A DNA stretch of 60,435 nt from Clostridiales bacterium (GTDB lineage Bacteria; Bacillota; Clostridia; Lachnospirales; Lachnospiraceae). How positions within the stretch are numbered: the first letter of the stretch is position 1; each line of letters starts with the position of its first letter. Where the stretch lies: positions 1 to 60,435 of the forward strand of contig JAJQAA010000055.1 in the NCBI GenBank assembly GCA_021204045.1, in the 5' to 3' direction. The notes beneath the pieces were generated by a model that was not told the origin of the DNA, ran no database searches, and worked only from the letters and a program-made list of their open reading frames with translations. The position numbers were made by a program, and so were the translations under genes. Below, piece by piece: positions 32,400 through 41,287 of the stretch.

Positions 32400-33332
32400 T
32401 TAATCTGCAAACAACGGGGTGGAAAGATAACGCTCACCGGTGTCAGGCAGCAGAGCTACAATCGTCTTACCCTTATTCTCTGACCGTTTGGCCAGCTGGA
32501 TGGCAGCCCATACGGCGGCGCCGGAAGAAATGCCTACGAGTATCCCCTCCTTCTTGCCGATCTGTTTGCCGGTAGCAAAGGCATCATCATTTTCCACAGC
32601 AATGATCTCATCATAAATTCCGGTGTCCAGCACTTCCGGAACGAAACCGGCACCAATCCCCTGGATCTTATGGGCGCCGGAAATCCCTCTGCTCAGCACG
32701 GGAGAACCGACAGGTTCGACCGCCACGACTTTTACATTGGGATTATGATTCTTCAGATACGCGCCAGTGCCGGTAACCGTTCCGCCAGTGCCAACGCCTG
32801 CCACAAAGATATCCACCTTACCATCGGTATCCTCCCAAATCTCGGGTCCGGTAGTCGTCTTGTGAATGGCGGGGTTGGCGGGATTAACGAATTGTCCGGG
32901 AATGAAGCTGTTTGGAATCTCTTTGGACAGTTCATCTGCCCTGGCAATGGCACCCTTCATGCCTTTGGCACCTTCAGTCAAAACCAGCTCCGCACCGTAC
33001 GCCTTCATCAACTGACGGCGCTCGATGCTCATAGTTTCGGGCATCACGATAATGATGCGGTAACCACGGGCGGCTGCCACAGAAGCCAGACCGATGCCCG
33101 TGTTGCCGGAAGTGGGTTCGATAATCACAGAATCGGGTTTCAAAAGACCCTTCTGCTCTGCATCGTCGATCATAGCTTTGGCAATGCGATCCTTCACACT
33201 GCCGGCGGGATTGAAATATTCCAGCTTGCCCAGAATCTTAGCCTCCAGGTTCTCCTCCTTTTCCATGTGAACCAGCTCCAGCAGCGGAGTCTTGCCAATC
33301 AGTTGATCAACGGATGAATAAACTTTACCCAT
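32400..33332 (-). CDS. cysK: Cysteine synthase A (O-acetylserine sulfhydrylase)
   Basis: This 310-residue PLP enzyme makes cysteine from O-acetylserine and sulfide. The Lys Schiff base is in [15 protein letters not shown] (about 46), the substrate loop is [15 protein letters not shown] (about 73), and the phosphate cradle is [12 protein letters not shown] (about 180). The C-terminal [16 protein letters not shown] holds the serine that contacts the pyridine nitrogen. It is a single gene with a perfect promoter and an operator-like palindrome, suggesting regulation by sulfur supply. AAGGAG is 8 nt before ATG. Confidence 0.96.
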   Translation of the reverse strand: MGKVYSSVDQLIGKTPLLELVHMEKEENLEAKILGKLEYFNPAGSVKDRIAKAMIDDAEQKGLLKPDSVIIEPTSGNTGIGLASVAAARGYRIIIVMPETMSIERRQLMKAYGAELVLTEGAKGMKGAIARADELSKEIPNSFIPGQFVNPANPAIHKTTTGPEIWEDTDGKVDIFVAGVGTGGTVTGTGAYLKNHNPNVKVVAVEPVGSPVLSRGISGAHKIQGIGAGFVPEVLDTGIYDEIIAVENDDAFATGKQIGKKEGILVGISSGAAVWAAIQLAKRSENKGKTIVALLPDTGERYLSTPLFAD

Positions 33333-33352
33333 TTTGCAATCTCCTTTTTAAT

Positions 33353-33408
33353 ACCTATTTATCTTGTAGGTTTATATGAATTATAGTTACATCTTCCTTC
33401 TTTGTCAA
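33353..33408 (-). promoter_or_regulatory. Consensus cysK promoter with operator-like palindrome
   Basis: On the minus strand TTGACA (33408-33403), 17 nt and TATAAT (33385-33380) form a perfect promoter. ACCTA and TAGGT (33353-33357 and 33367-33371) make a 5-bp inverted repeat directly at the transcript start. The shape resembles sites of Rrf2-family (CymR/IscR-like) repressors, which control cysteine genes in Firmicutes; the assignment is inference. Confidence 0.78.
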
Positions 33409-33441
33409 TAGCTTTTTGGGAATTTTCGGTTGATTTTTAGA

Positions 33442-33476
33442 TCACAAAAAACAAATCCGGGCAAAAGAGCCCGGAT
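33442..33476 (-). terminator. Terminator after the metallophosphoesterase gene
   Basis: ATCCGGGC (33455-33462) and GCCCGGAT (33469-33476) are perfect arms with a 6-nt loop, followed on the minus strand by TTTGTTTTTTGTG. Confidence 0.88.
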
Positions 33477-33543
33477 ATCAGGGGCTGCAAAAGGATATTT
33501 ATCAAACTTCCTTTTTACAGTCACGTTTTTGTAGCAGAAAAAC

Positions 33544-34422
33544 TCATCCCACCGGCAACAACTTTATCACCGCCACCTGCGGGCGATTGCCCAGGCGGAT
33601 GTTGATCGAATGCGTCCCCAGCCCGCGGCTGACCACAAGATCCCGTCCGCCGCGGCGAAAATGCCCCGCGCAGCAGGGCAGAAAGAACTGGTATTGCGGT
33701 GTCATCACGCCGCCAAGCAGGGGCAGTCGGATCGTCCCGCCATGGAAATGACCCGCGAGCGTCAGATCCGCGCCCCAGTGCCGGTAAGCCCGGAAGAACA
33801 ATGGAGAATGCGCCAGAAGAATCTGATAGCGCTTCCTGTCCGCTGCTCCCAGACGCCGGCGCAGGTAATCGCTTTCCATCATGGAAGGAAAAAAATTGCG
33901 ATAATAGCACGGCGCGATTTTCAGTCCGCTGATACGGATATCCTCATCCAGACAGGCGGAAGCGTCGGCCAGGCAGATCACGCCGCATTCCCGCAGCAGA
34001 CGACGCAGTTCCACATACAAATCCCCATAAATTTCCGCTTCTTCCCACAGGCGCTGCTCATGATTGCCTTCGGCATAATAAATCGGGCAGAGTCCTTTCA
34101 GGCCGCGCAGCAGACGCGCGGTCACCGCAAGCCTGGCCCGGCCGGGTTTCGCCACCATCGTATCGCCGCCGATCAGCACCGCGTCCGGATGCTGGCGGCG
34201 CACCGCATCCAGCAGCTGCTCATTCCCCGGCCCGAATTCTTTATCATGAAGATCTGATAAAAAAACCAGCGTCCGCGGACGTTGTATCTTCGCGGAGCGA
34301 ATATGAGTATACTCCACCGCAAGCTGATCCCGCTCCCATGCGGAACGCACAGCGGCAGCCGCAACGGCTGCTGTCGCCGCGATCGCCGATACGGGGATCA
34401 GCCATCGTTTCTCAGCTTTCAT
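33544..34422 (-). CDS. YkuE/YaeI-type membrane-anchored metallophosphoesterase
   Basis: This protein of about 292 residues starts with an uncleaved-looking membrane anchor (about 5-27, WLIPVSAIAATAAVAAAA) and then a calcineurin-like domain. Motifs are VFLSDLHDKEFG (D-x-H, about 55), LIGGDTMV (about 83), YAEGNHEQRLW (about 118), LAHSPLFF and LTLAGHFHGG (about 230). Family members include YkuE, a twin-arginine-exported enzyme, and YaeI, linked to the envelope. The catalytic site should face outward. The start at 34422 has AGGA 6 nt upstream. Confidence 0.88.
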   Translation of the reverse strand: MKAEKRWLIPVSAIAATAAVAAAAVRSAWERDQLAVEYTHIRSAKIQRPRTLVFLSDLHDKEFGPGNEQLLDAVRRQHPDAVLIGGDTMVAKPGRARLAVTARLLRGLKGLCPIYYAEGNHEQRLWEEAEIYGDLYVELRRLLRECGVICLADASACLDEDIRISGLKIAPCYYRNFFPSMMESDYLRRRLGAADRKRYQILLAHSPLFFRAYRHWGADLTLAGHFHGGTIRLPLLGGVMTPQYQFFLPCCAGHFRRGGRDLVVSRGLGTHSINIRLGNRPQVAVIKLLPVG

Positions 34423-34468
34423 TCGCTTTCCTTTCTGCACAGCATTCGTCTTTTTATTCAACATCCCG

Positions 34469-35143
34469 CTATCGCAGCTCTTCAAGCAGCGGGATCACCT
34501 CGTCCAGCGACCGGCACACCCGATACAGGCGGCCACGCAGCTCCTCCGTGGGCTGCCAGATATCCGGCACCATCACCGTGACAAAACCGCCGCGCAGCCC
34601 GGCCTCCAGCCCCTTGCGGCTGTCCTCAAGCACCAGGCAGTGTTCCGGCTTCTCGCCGAGCATCTGCGCCGCTTTCAGAAATAATTCCGGATCCGGCTTT
34701 GCGTGCTTCACCATATCGCAGTTTGTGACCGCTGCAAAATACTCGCTGATCCCGGTTTCCTCCAGGTTTCGCCGCGTATATTCTTCCCTGCTTGCCGTCG
34801 CCACCGCCATCCGGTAGCCGTGCTCCCGCAGCCACGCAAGAAGCTTGCGCAGCCCCGGCTTAACCGGAACACCTTTTTCGCGCACCTCCCGCAAAAAAAC
34901 CTCCCGCTTTCGCTCCCGGAAGGCGCGGATATCAACGGTATCGCCGTAATATTCCCGGAACAGCCCGTAAGAATCGTCGGCGTTCATACCGCGGATCGAG
35001 GCAAGTAATTCGTCATAAATGGGGATCCCCAGTTCATCAGCCACGCGGTACCAGATTCCCTCCGACATTCGCTCTGTATCAAACATCAGGCCGTCCTGAT
35101 CAAATATTACCGCGTTTATCGTTGGTTTTTCCATCATTCCCAT
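34469..35143 (-). CDS. HAD hydrolase, beta-phosphoglucomutase-like
   Basis: This protein of about 224 residues is a HAD phosphatase or mutase with motif I VIFDQDGLMFDTE (about 10; the second acid of D-x-D follows), a helical cap, motif II VATASREEYTRR (about 110), HAKPDPELFLKA (about 140) and motif IV VLEDSRKGLEAG (about 165). The Gln between the two aspartates (DQD) is common in beta-phosphoglucomutase-like sugar-phosphatases. The substrate is unknown. Among several close ATGs, 35143 best fits AAAGGA at 5 nt. It lies about 46 nt upstream of the phosphoesterase gene. Confidence 0.84.
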   Translation of the reverse strand: MGMMEKPTINAVIFDQDGLMFDTERMSEGIWYRVADELGIPIYDELLASIRGMNADDSYGLFREYYGDTVDIRAFRERKREVFLREVREKGVPVKPGLRKLLAWLREHGYRMAVATASREEYTRRNLEETGISEYFAAVTNCDMVKHAKPDPELFLKAAQMLGEKPEHCLVLEDSRKGLEAGLRGGFVTVMVPDIWQPTEELRGRLYRVCRSLDEVIPLLEELR

Positions 35144-35180
35144 TCTCATCCTTTGCAGATTTCATTCATTTTTTCCCTTT

Positions 35181-35777
35181 TCAGGCGCCACGCGTATAAG
35201 GAGCAAGCTCCAGACGCACAAACCAGCCCTGCTCGTGATCGCAGGCGGGGCATTTCGCCGGCGCCTTACTGCCACGATAAACATAACCGCAATTCAGACA
35301 CATCCAGCCCGTCTCGACATCCGATACAAAGAGACGTCCCTGCTCCAGATAATCGGCAAGCAACTGGAAACGATCTCCGTGAATTTTCTCGACCCCCGCA
35401 ATCAGTGAAAATGATTTTGCCACCCCGGCAAACCCCTCATCCTGCGCAATCTGTGCAAAGCTCCGGTAAACGTCCTCATATTCCTCATATTCGTTGTGGC
35501 GGGCCGCCTTCAGCAGATCCAGGCTGTCCGTGTAATTGTCCACCGGATAGCCGCCCTGTATGATAACGGTATCGCCGTTTAATTCCTTCAGATGATTGTA
35601 AAATACCTGCGCGTGCTCTCTCTCCTGGGCTGCCGTAAACAAAAACACGGATGAGATCACCGGCTGGCCGTTTTTCCTCGCCTGGCCGGCGGAAAACTCA
35701 TACCGGTTTCTCGCCTGGCTCTCGCCGGCAAAAGCGCGCATCAGGTTTTTTGCGGTCTCACTGTTCCTGAAATCCAT
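35181..35777 (-). CDS. Rubrerythrin
   Basis: This 198-residue protein reduces hydrogen peroxide in anaerobes. The N-terminal di-iron four-helix bundle has AGESQARNRYEF (about 17) and QEREHAQVFYNHL (about 51), and later EYEDVYRSFAQIAQDEG and VEKIHGDRF, giving the E-x2-Y and E-x2-H ligands. The C-terminal rubredoxin-like domain has C-x2-C pairs (WMCLNCGYVYRG and AKCPACDHEQGWF). AAGGAGG precedes the ATG at 10 nt. Length and domain order are normal. Confidence 0.96.
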   Translation of the reverse strand: MDFRNSETAKNLMRAFAGESQARNRYEFSAGQARKNGQPVISSVFLFTAAQEREHAQVFYNHLKELNGDTVIIQGGYPVDNYTDSLDLLKAARHNEYEEYEDVYRSFAQIAQDEGFAGVAKSFSLIAGVEKIHGDRFQLLADYLEQGRLFVSDVETGWMCLNCGYVYRGSKAPAKCPACDHEQGWFVRLELAPYTRGA

Positions 35778-35850
35778 ATTGGGAAAGCCTCCTTGTCTGT
35801 TTTCTCTCCCTAGTGTATCCCAGAAATGACAGTTTATACCTCGCTCAATC

Positions 35851-36024
35851 TCACTGTTTCAGAATTCCATTCTCATCCACAGTATAACCATCCGGCGTTG
35901 TCGTATCCGTCAGCAGCACTCCGTCGCTGCCCAGGTAAAACCAGTCGCCGCCATCTTCAATCCAGCACTCCGTCGCCATGTATCCCGCCGTCGTGCTGAA
36001 ATAATACCAGGAACCGTTGGTAAA
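35851..36024 (-). pseudogene. In-frame 3' remainder of the carboxypeptidase wall-binding repeats
   Basis: After the TAG at 36027-36025 the same frame stays open for 57 codons to TGA at 35853-35851. It encodes more wall-binding repeats (NGSWYYFSTTAGYMATECW, then GGDWFYLGSDGVLL). The TAG is one base change from CAG, AAG, TTG or TGG, so it looks like a point nonsense mutation or read-through codon. No separate start or ribosome site is seen. This is all that is found between 35778 and 36024. Confidence 0.82.
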
Positions 36025-37362
36025 CTAACGCCAGCCGGTCGCCATATAGCCGTCCGAATCAAACCAGTAAGTATGTCCGTCAAGCTTCAGCCATTCGCCG
36101 GATGCCCGCGAACCATCTCCCTTGATGTAATACCAGCGCTGGCCCTCCGCGTACCAGACGCCCTCTGTCGTATCCGCCGCTGCTGTCGTATTCGCCGTTT
36201 CCGCCGTATTCGTCGCTGTCACTGTATTCGACGCTTCCGCTGTATTCGCCGTTATTACCGTCGCTGTACCCCCTGCATTTTCCTGACCCATCAACGCCGC
36301 GTAATTCTCAAAACCATAATCCAGCAGCGCCTTCGTGTCCGTGTACTGCGTGCTCTGGCTGTGCAGAATCACGGCAATCAGCTGAACGCCATCGCGCTCC
36401 GCCGCGGTCACCAGCGTGTTCCGCGCCAGCGAGGTATAACCGGTCTTGCCGCCAATGATGCCTTCATAATACCGCGCATCTGACGGATACATCATCTTAT
36501 GTCCCATCGTGATCGTGCGCGCCGCCGCATTCTTCGTCGCCGGGAAATTGTAGGTCAGCGTCGTGTCGATTTTGCGAAATGTTTCATTTTTTACCGCTTC
36601 GCGCAGGATCAGAGCCATATCATAGGCGGTCGTTTTGTGACTGGAATCATTGAGCCCGTTGGGATTGACAAAATTTGTATTTTTGCAGCCGAGGCTCTTC
36701 GCCTTCGCGTTCATCAGCTCTGCAAAGGAGCTGACGCTTCCGGAGACGTGCTCCGCCAGGCCATTGGCGATCTCATTGGCCGACTTCAGCAGCAGCCCGT
36801 AGAGCGCCTGCTCCACCGTCAGCTGGTCGCCCTCTGTAATATTCAGGGAAACCGCTCCGGACTCCAGGTTGCTCGTCGCCGACGCTGAAAACGTCACCGT
36901 ATCATCCAGGCTGCAATGTTCCAGGACAAGCAGCGCTGTCATCACCTTCGTGATGCTCGCCGGATAATACTGGGTATCCTCATTTTTTCCATAAAGAATC
37001 TTCCCCGTCGCACCGTCCATCAGCACCGCGCCGTCCGCGGATATCTCCGGCTCCGTGAGCGCGGATGCCGTACCGGATGGCGCATCGGTAACGGACGACG
37101 TATTGGCATCGGCTGCCGTCTCCGCCGTCGTTTCAGCCGACGCCTCCACTCCCGGCCCGGATACCATACTGTCCTCCGGGCTTTCCGCAGACACGGCTCC
37201 CGGACTGTCCGCAGCCGCATCGGAAATCGGGGTCTGGATGCCGCCCACCGCAAAGGGCATCGGCGGTACAATCGTCTCCGCCCAGGCCGTCTGTATCATA
37301 AACAGACTCGCTCCCAGAGTGAGCGCCAGCAGTCTCGTAAGGTATTTTTTATGTATCATCAT
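36025..37362 (-). CDS. DacF-type D-alanyl-D-alanine carboxypeptidase, C-terminus truncated
   Basis: This 445-residue exported penicillin-binding protein trims the terminal D-Ala of peptidoglycan stems. It has a signal peptide (about 1-28), a Ser/Thr/Ala-rich linker (to about 105), and the S11 peptidase motifs PASITKVM (S-x-x-K, about 135), LLLKSANEIANG (S-x-N, about 190) and GGKTGYTSLARN (K-T-G, about 300). A Thr/Asn-rich repeat linker (TNTAE, TANTT) leads to wall-binding repeats (WYYIKGDGSRASGEW, then HTYWFDSDGYMATGW). The product ends inside these repeats at a TAG, and the remainder is still open in frame. The catalytic part is intact. Confidence 0.92.
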   Translation of the reverse strand: MMIHKKYLTRLLALTLGASLFMIQTAWAETIVPPMPFAVGGIQTPISDAAADSPGAVSAESPEDSMVSGPGVEASAETTAETAADANTSSVTDAPSGTASALTEPEISADGAVLMDGATGKILYGKNEDTQYYPASITKVMTALLVLEHCSLDDTVTFSASATSNLESGAVSLNITEGDQLTVEQALYGLLLKSANEIANGLAEHVSGSVSSFAELMNAKAKSLGCKNTNFVNPNGLNDSSHKTTAYDMALILREAVKNETFRKIDTTLTYNFPATKNAAARTITMGHKMMYPSDARYYEGIIGGKTGYTSLARNTLVTAAERDGVQLIAVILHSQSTQYTDTKALLDYGFENYAALMGQENAGGTATVITANTAEASNTVTATNTAETANTTAAADTTEGVWYAEGQRWYYIKGDGSRASGEWLKLDGHTYWFDSDGYMATGWR

Positions 37363-37498
37363 CCGTTTCTCCTGTTTTATGAATCACTGTAAAACCTGCC
37401 ATGTGGGAATTGTACCACATTTTTAAGTATTTGTATCTGACGACTTTCTTACAATGCGTCTGCGATGTCTTTTAAAAATCAAATTCTGCTGATGCGAA

Positions 37499-37538
37499 GC
37501 GCAAAAGTCTTGCGCGCGTCCGATTTATCATCTATAAT
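37499..37538 (+). promoter_or_regulatory. Promoter of the peptide transporter operon with overlapping inverted repeat
   Basis: A perfect -10 TATAAT (37533-37538) is 17 nt from a poor -35 TTGCGC (37510-37515). GCGCAA (37499-37504) and TTGCGC (37510-37515) form a 6-bp inverted repeat with a 5-nt loop over the -35. A regulator could bind there. The gene upstream (37363-37498) is empty apart from a weak promoter for the carboxypeptidase. Confidence 0.6.
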
Positions 37539-37574
37539 AGGTAACAAAAATTTAAAACATATGGAGGAGCAGTC

Positions 37575-39230
37575 ATGAAAAAAATTATGGCAATTGTTCT
37601 GGCTTCGTCGATGCTGGTCTCCCTCGCAGGATGTTCATCCTCCGGTTCCGGCAGCACAGCCACTACCGCTGCTGCGGCTGAGACAGCCGCGGCGGCCGAC
37701 GCGGGCAGCGCTTCCGCTGATGCGGGCAGCACGGATACTTCCGATCGTGTCCTGAAGATTCGCAAGACCCAGGCCCTGATTTCCACCAACTGGGAATTTA
37801 TTGTAAATACGGAGGACATGCCTGTGATCTGGGATCAGGTTTTCGAGGGCCTCTACGGACTGGATGAAGCCGGAGGCGGCTATTGTCACGACCTGGCCAA
37901 GGACGTCAGCATCAGCGATGACGGCCTGGTTTATACCATCACTCTGGTAGACGCCGTCTTCCAGAACGGAGACCCGGTGACCGCAAATGATGTTGTGTTC
38001 AGCTACAACCGCGCCATTGAGAGCGGACGTTTCAACTACGCCACCGACATGATTGATTCCGTGGAAGCGGTGGACGACAGCACCGTACAGTTTACGCTGC
38101 TTTACCCGTATTCCGCGATCGACCATACCTTCTATACCGTAAAGATCTCCAGTGAGCGCGAAGTCACCGAACTGGGCGACAGCTACGGAACCGGCCCACA
38201 CACCGCGGGTACCGGTCCCTACTATGTCAGCGCGTACGACCCGGCGGGAAATATCGTGCTGAAAGCGCACGAGGATTACTGGGGCGGCGCGCCGGACATC
38301 AAGACCGTCGAGTATGTTCTGATTACGGAGGATTCCGCCGCGGTGATCGCGTATGAAAACGGCGAGATCGACTTCATGCAGAACGCACCAACCACCGACT
38401 GGGATTCCCTGGTCAAAGCTTCCGGCGAGAACAACGCCATCCTCAAGGGCAACAACATCCGTTCCGTCTACATCAATTACCGTTCCGAAACCAACGACGG
38501 GATTCTCGCGAACGAGCTGGTCCGCAAGGCCATCTGCTACGCGATCAACAAAGATGCTATCAACAACGTAGTGACCAACGGCCTGGGCGTCCCGACCTCC
38601 GAGTACATTCCTTCCTCTTATGTGGAGACTGCACCGAGCGCCGATAATTTTGAGACCTATCCTTATGATCCGGACAAGGCCATCGAACTGCTGCACGAAG
38701 CCGGTTACACGGACGAACAGCTGCAGGCAGGCGTCAGCGTCGGTACCCTTACAACCTACGGCGCAGCCACCGGCGAGAAGGCCAAGGCGGCCCAGGTCGT
38801 CCAGTCCAACCTGGAGGCAGTCGGATTAAAATGTGATATCGAGGTACAGGACAGCTCCATTATCTCCCCGCGCCTGCATGCGTTTGATTACGATCTCTGC
38901 ATCTACGGCGACAGCGGAAACTACGACTTCAACAACATCCGTCAGCAGGTTCTGGTAGACGGCGGTTACTCTGTGGTCGATCTGTCCGGTGACGACAGCT
39001 GCGTCGATTACGCGAAAATTCAGGAACTGCTTGCCGCTGGTATCGCGACGACCGATATCAGCGAACGCGCGGCCATCTATCTGGAACTGTGGCAGATGGT
39101 TGCTGACAGCGCGACGATCTATCCCTACCTGCATCTCCCGGTAGCAGTGGTCTGGTCCCCGGCGATTGATCCCGGCGACGGCGCACTCTCCCCGACACAT
39201 TACCACATCAAGACCTTCAGCTGGAAGTAA
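37575..39230 (+). CDS. Dipeptide/oligopeptide ABC transporter substrate-binding lipoprotein
   Basis: This 551-residue lipoprotein binds peptides, amides or related ligands outside the cell. It has a lipobox SLAGC (Cys about 20), a Ser/Thr/Ala-rich linker to about residue 55, and a SBP_bac_5 (PF00496) domain with TITLVDAVFQNGDPVTANDVVFS (about 117), GTGPYYVSAYDP (about 215) and AICYAINKDAIN (about 318). GGAGGAG precedes the ATG. It leads the operon and is followed by a partial terminator, which should give more binding protein than permease. The ligand cannot be read from the sequence. Confidence 0.94.
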   Translation: MKKIMAIVLASSMLVSLAGCSSSGSGSTATTAAAAETAAAADAGSASADAGSTDTSDRVLKIRKTQALISTNWEFIVNTEDMPVIWDQVFEGLYGLDEAGGGYCHDLAKDVSISDDGLVYTITLVDAVFQNGDPVTANDVVFSYNRAIESGRFNYATDMIDSVEAVDDSTVQFTLLYPYSAIDHTFYTVKISSEREVTELGDSYGTGPHTAGTGPYYVSAYDPAGNIVLKAHEDYWGGAPDIKTVEYVLITEDSAAVIAYENGEIDFMQNAPTTDWDSLVKASGENNAILKGNNIRSVYINYRSETNDGILANELVRKAICYAINKDAINNVVTNGLGVPTSEYIPSSYVETAPSADNFETYPYDPDKAIELLHEAGYTDEQLQAGVSVGTLTTYGAATGEKAKAAQVVQSNLEAVGLKCDIEVQDSSIISPRLHAFDYDLCIYGDSGNYDFNNIRQQVLVDGGYSVVDLSGDDSCVDYAKIQELLAAGIATTDISERAAIYLELWQMVADSATIYPYLHLPVAVVWSPAIDPGDGALSPTHYHIKTFSWK

Positions 39231-39306
39231 AAAGCCGGAAGGCGAAATAAGACTGGGCGGCTCCGGACAGAACTGGAGCCGGATCACGATAATCACAGGA
39301 AAAAGA

Positions 39307-39338
39307 GTTCCCGCATGGTATCGTGCGGGAACCTTTTT
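39307..39338 (+). terminator. Intra-operon attenuator/terminator after the binding protein
   Basis: GTTCCCGCA (39307-39315) and TGCGGGAAC (39324-39332) are perfect 9-bp arms, followed by CTTTTT. It lies between the binding protein and permease genes. A second small GGCTCC/GGAGCC stem lies just upstream (about 39259-39280). Confidence 0.82.
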
Positions 39339-39370
39339 ACAGAAAATCAACTCCCGGAAAGGAGTAGGAT

Positions 39371-40312
39371 ATGCATAAGTACATATTAAAACGCATCGCC
39401 TTCCTGATTCCGACCATTCTCGGCGTCGTTTTTATCATCTACGCGATCATGAACATCACGCCGGGCAATCTCGGCCTGGCCGTCCTGGGCGCGGGCGCTA
39501 CCGAACAGGAAATCGCGAATTACAATCATCAGGTGGGGTACGATCTTCCCTTCCTGCAAAAATATGTCAATTTCCTGGTAAACGCCGTGACAAAGCTGGA
39601 TTTCGGCATTTCCTATTATACAAAGCAATCCGTGTTCGCCGAGGTCTGGCCGCGCTTCCAGCTCACGATCAAGCTCTCGCTGGGCGGCGTATTTCTCGCG
39701 GCTCTGATCGGCGTGCCTCTGGGCATCATGGCGGCCGTAAAGCAGTATTCCCTGCTGGATACGATCCCATCGGTACTCTCGTTTTTCATCGCCGCGATTC
39801 CCAGCTTCGTATTGGGCACCGTTCTGCTTTTCGTTTTTGCCCTCAAGCTGAATCTGCTGCCCTCATACGGGATCAATTCCTGGCAAAGCTACATCATGCC
39901 GATGGTTGCCATCGCAATTCCTCCGGCGGCGCAGAACATGCGCTTCACCAAATCCTCCATGCTGGAAGCGATCCGGCAGGATTATGTCCGCACTGCCAGA
40001 GCCAAGGGCGCGCCTGAGCGCACGGTCATCTGGAAACATGCGCTGCGCAACGCGCTGCTTCCGGTCGTCACCCAGATCGGAATGAGCCTGGGGATGCTGA
40101 TCTGCGGTTCGGTCGTTGTGGAAAAACTGTTTTCCCTGCCCGGCATCGGCAGCCTGATCATTGACCGGATCACCTACAAGGACGAGCCGATCATCATTGC
40201 GGGAACCATCCTCATCTCTGTCTGCTTTACCATCATCATGCTGGCGGTCGACCTGCTCTATGCTTTTATCGACCCGCGCATCCGGGCAAAGTATTCCAAA
40301 GCAAAGGAGTGA
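39371..40312 (+). CDS. dppB: DppB-type ABC permease
   Basis: This 313-residue inner-membrane permease has the DppB/OppB start MHKYILKRIAFLIPTILGVVF and six hydrophobic helices. The binding-protein-dependent transport EAA loop is at DYVRTARAKGAPERTVIWKHALRNALLPV (about 207-235). VVEKLFSLPGIGSLIIDRI (about 245) is also conserved in this family. AAAGGAG lies 6 nt before ATG. The next gene begins 4 nt after its stop. Confidence 0.94.
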   Translation: MHKYILKRIAFLIPTILGVVFIIYAIMNITPGNLGLAVLGAGATEQEIANYNHQVGYDLPFLQKYVNFLVNAVTKLDFGISYYTKQSVFAEVWPRFQLTIKLSLGGVFLAALIGVPLGIMAAVKQYSLLDTIPSVLSFFIAAIPSFVLGTVLLFVFALKLNLLPSYGINSWQSYIMPMVAIAIPPAAQNMRFTKSSMLEAIRQDYVRTARAKGAPERTVIWKHALRNALLPVVTQIGMSLGMLICGSVVVEKLFSLPGIGSLIIDRITYKDEPIIIAGTILISVCFTIIMLAVDLLYAFIDPRIRAKYSKAKE

Positions 40313-40316
40313 ATCT

Positions 40317-41204
40317 ATGAAACGGAAAACGGATTCTACCCGGGACGACTCATTCCGGCGTCCCAGCCAGGCCAAAGAAATCTGGCGACGTTTCTGTAAG
40401 AGCAAGGGAGCTCTGATCGGCCTTTGTCTGCTCGTTTTTGTGCTCGCGGTACTGATTTTCGGACCGGTGTTCGTATCCTATAAATCCGCGACCACACAGG
40501 ATTACAACAGCCTGCTTGCCTCGCCCTCCGCGGAACATATTTTCGGGTGTGACGGCTTCGGCCGCGATATCTTCGCCCGCATCATTTATGGCGGCAGGAC
40601 CTCCTTAAGCGTGGCGCTGATCGCCACCGCGACCTCCTGCATCTTCGGCTGCGCGCTCGGCGCGATTGCCGGCTATTTCGGCGGCTGGATCGATTCCATC
40701 ATCATGCGCGCCCTGGATATTTTCATGTCCGTGCCGGATATTCTCTTCACCATGGCCGTGGTGGTCGCACTCGGCGCCAGTGCTACCAACCTGATTATTG
40801 CGCTGACACTGGCCTATTTTTCCAACTATGTGCGCCTTGTCCGTTCCCAGGTTTTAAGCCTTTCGGAGCAGGACTATGTGGAAGCGGCCCGGGCCGGCGG
40901 CTCCGGCAACGCGCGAATCATCCTCTCGCACATTCTCCCCAACGCCATCGGCGTCATCATCGTCAACGCGACGCTGAACGTGGCAAAAATCATTATCTAC
41001 GAGTCCACACTGAGCTTTCTCGGTCTGGGGATGCCGCCGCCACAGCCGGAATGGGGACTGATGCTTTCCGAGGCGCGTGAATTTATGCGCACCGCACCGC
41101 ATCTGCTGTTTTTCCCCGCGGCGGCTATCGTCCTCTGCGCCTGTTCCGTCAACCTGGTGGGCGACGGTCTGCGCGACGCCCTGGATCCGCACCTCAAATC
41201 CTGA
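40317..41204 (+). CDS. dppC: DppC-type ABC permease
   Basis: This 295-residue permease forms the channel with DppB. After a polar N-terminus (MKRKTDSTRDDSFRRPSQ) it has a first helix GALIGLCLLVFVLAVLIFG and five more. DGFGRDIFARIIYGGRTSL (about 80) and the EAA loop DYVEAARAGGSGNARIILSHILPNA (about 185-210) are typical of DppC/OppC. AAGGAG lies 7 nt before ATG, and the ATG at 40317 was chosen for that reason. Confidence 0.94.
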   Translation: MKRKTDSTRDDSFRRPSQAKEIWRRFCKSKGALIGLCLLVFVLAVLIFGPVFVSYKSATTQDYNSLLASPSAEHIFGCDGFGRDIFARIIYGGRTSLSVALIATATSCIFGCALGAIAGYFGGWIDSIIMRALDIFMSVPDILFTMAVVVALGASATNLIIALTLAYFSNYVRLVRSQVLSLSEQDYVEAARAGGSGNARIILSHILPNAIGVIIVNATLNVAKIIIYESTLSFLGLGMPPPQPEWGLMLSEAREFMRTAPHLLFFPAAAIVLCACSVNLVGDGLRDALDPHLKS

Positions 41205-41287
41205 CCGGAAGCCGGTCAAGCCGTGTACACGGGACGACATAAACCGCAGCGCTGTCAGCGCCAACATACGGGAGAATGGAGATTAAC

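Noticed and set aside
36025-36027. TAG as a pyrrolysine codon
   Set aside because: Wall-binding repeats are not known pyrrolysine proteins, and no pyl genes are in the window.
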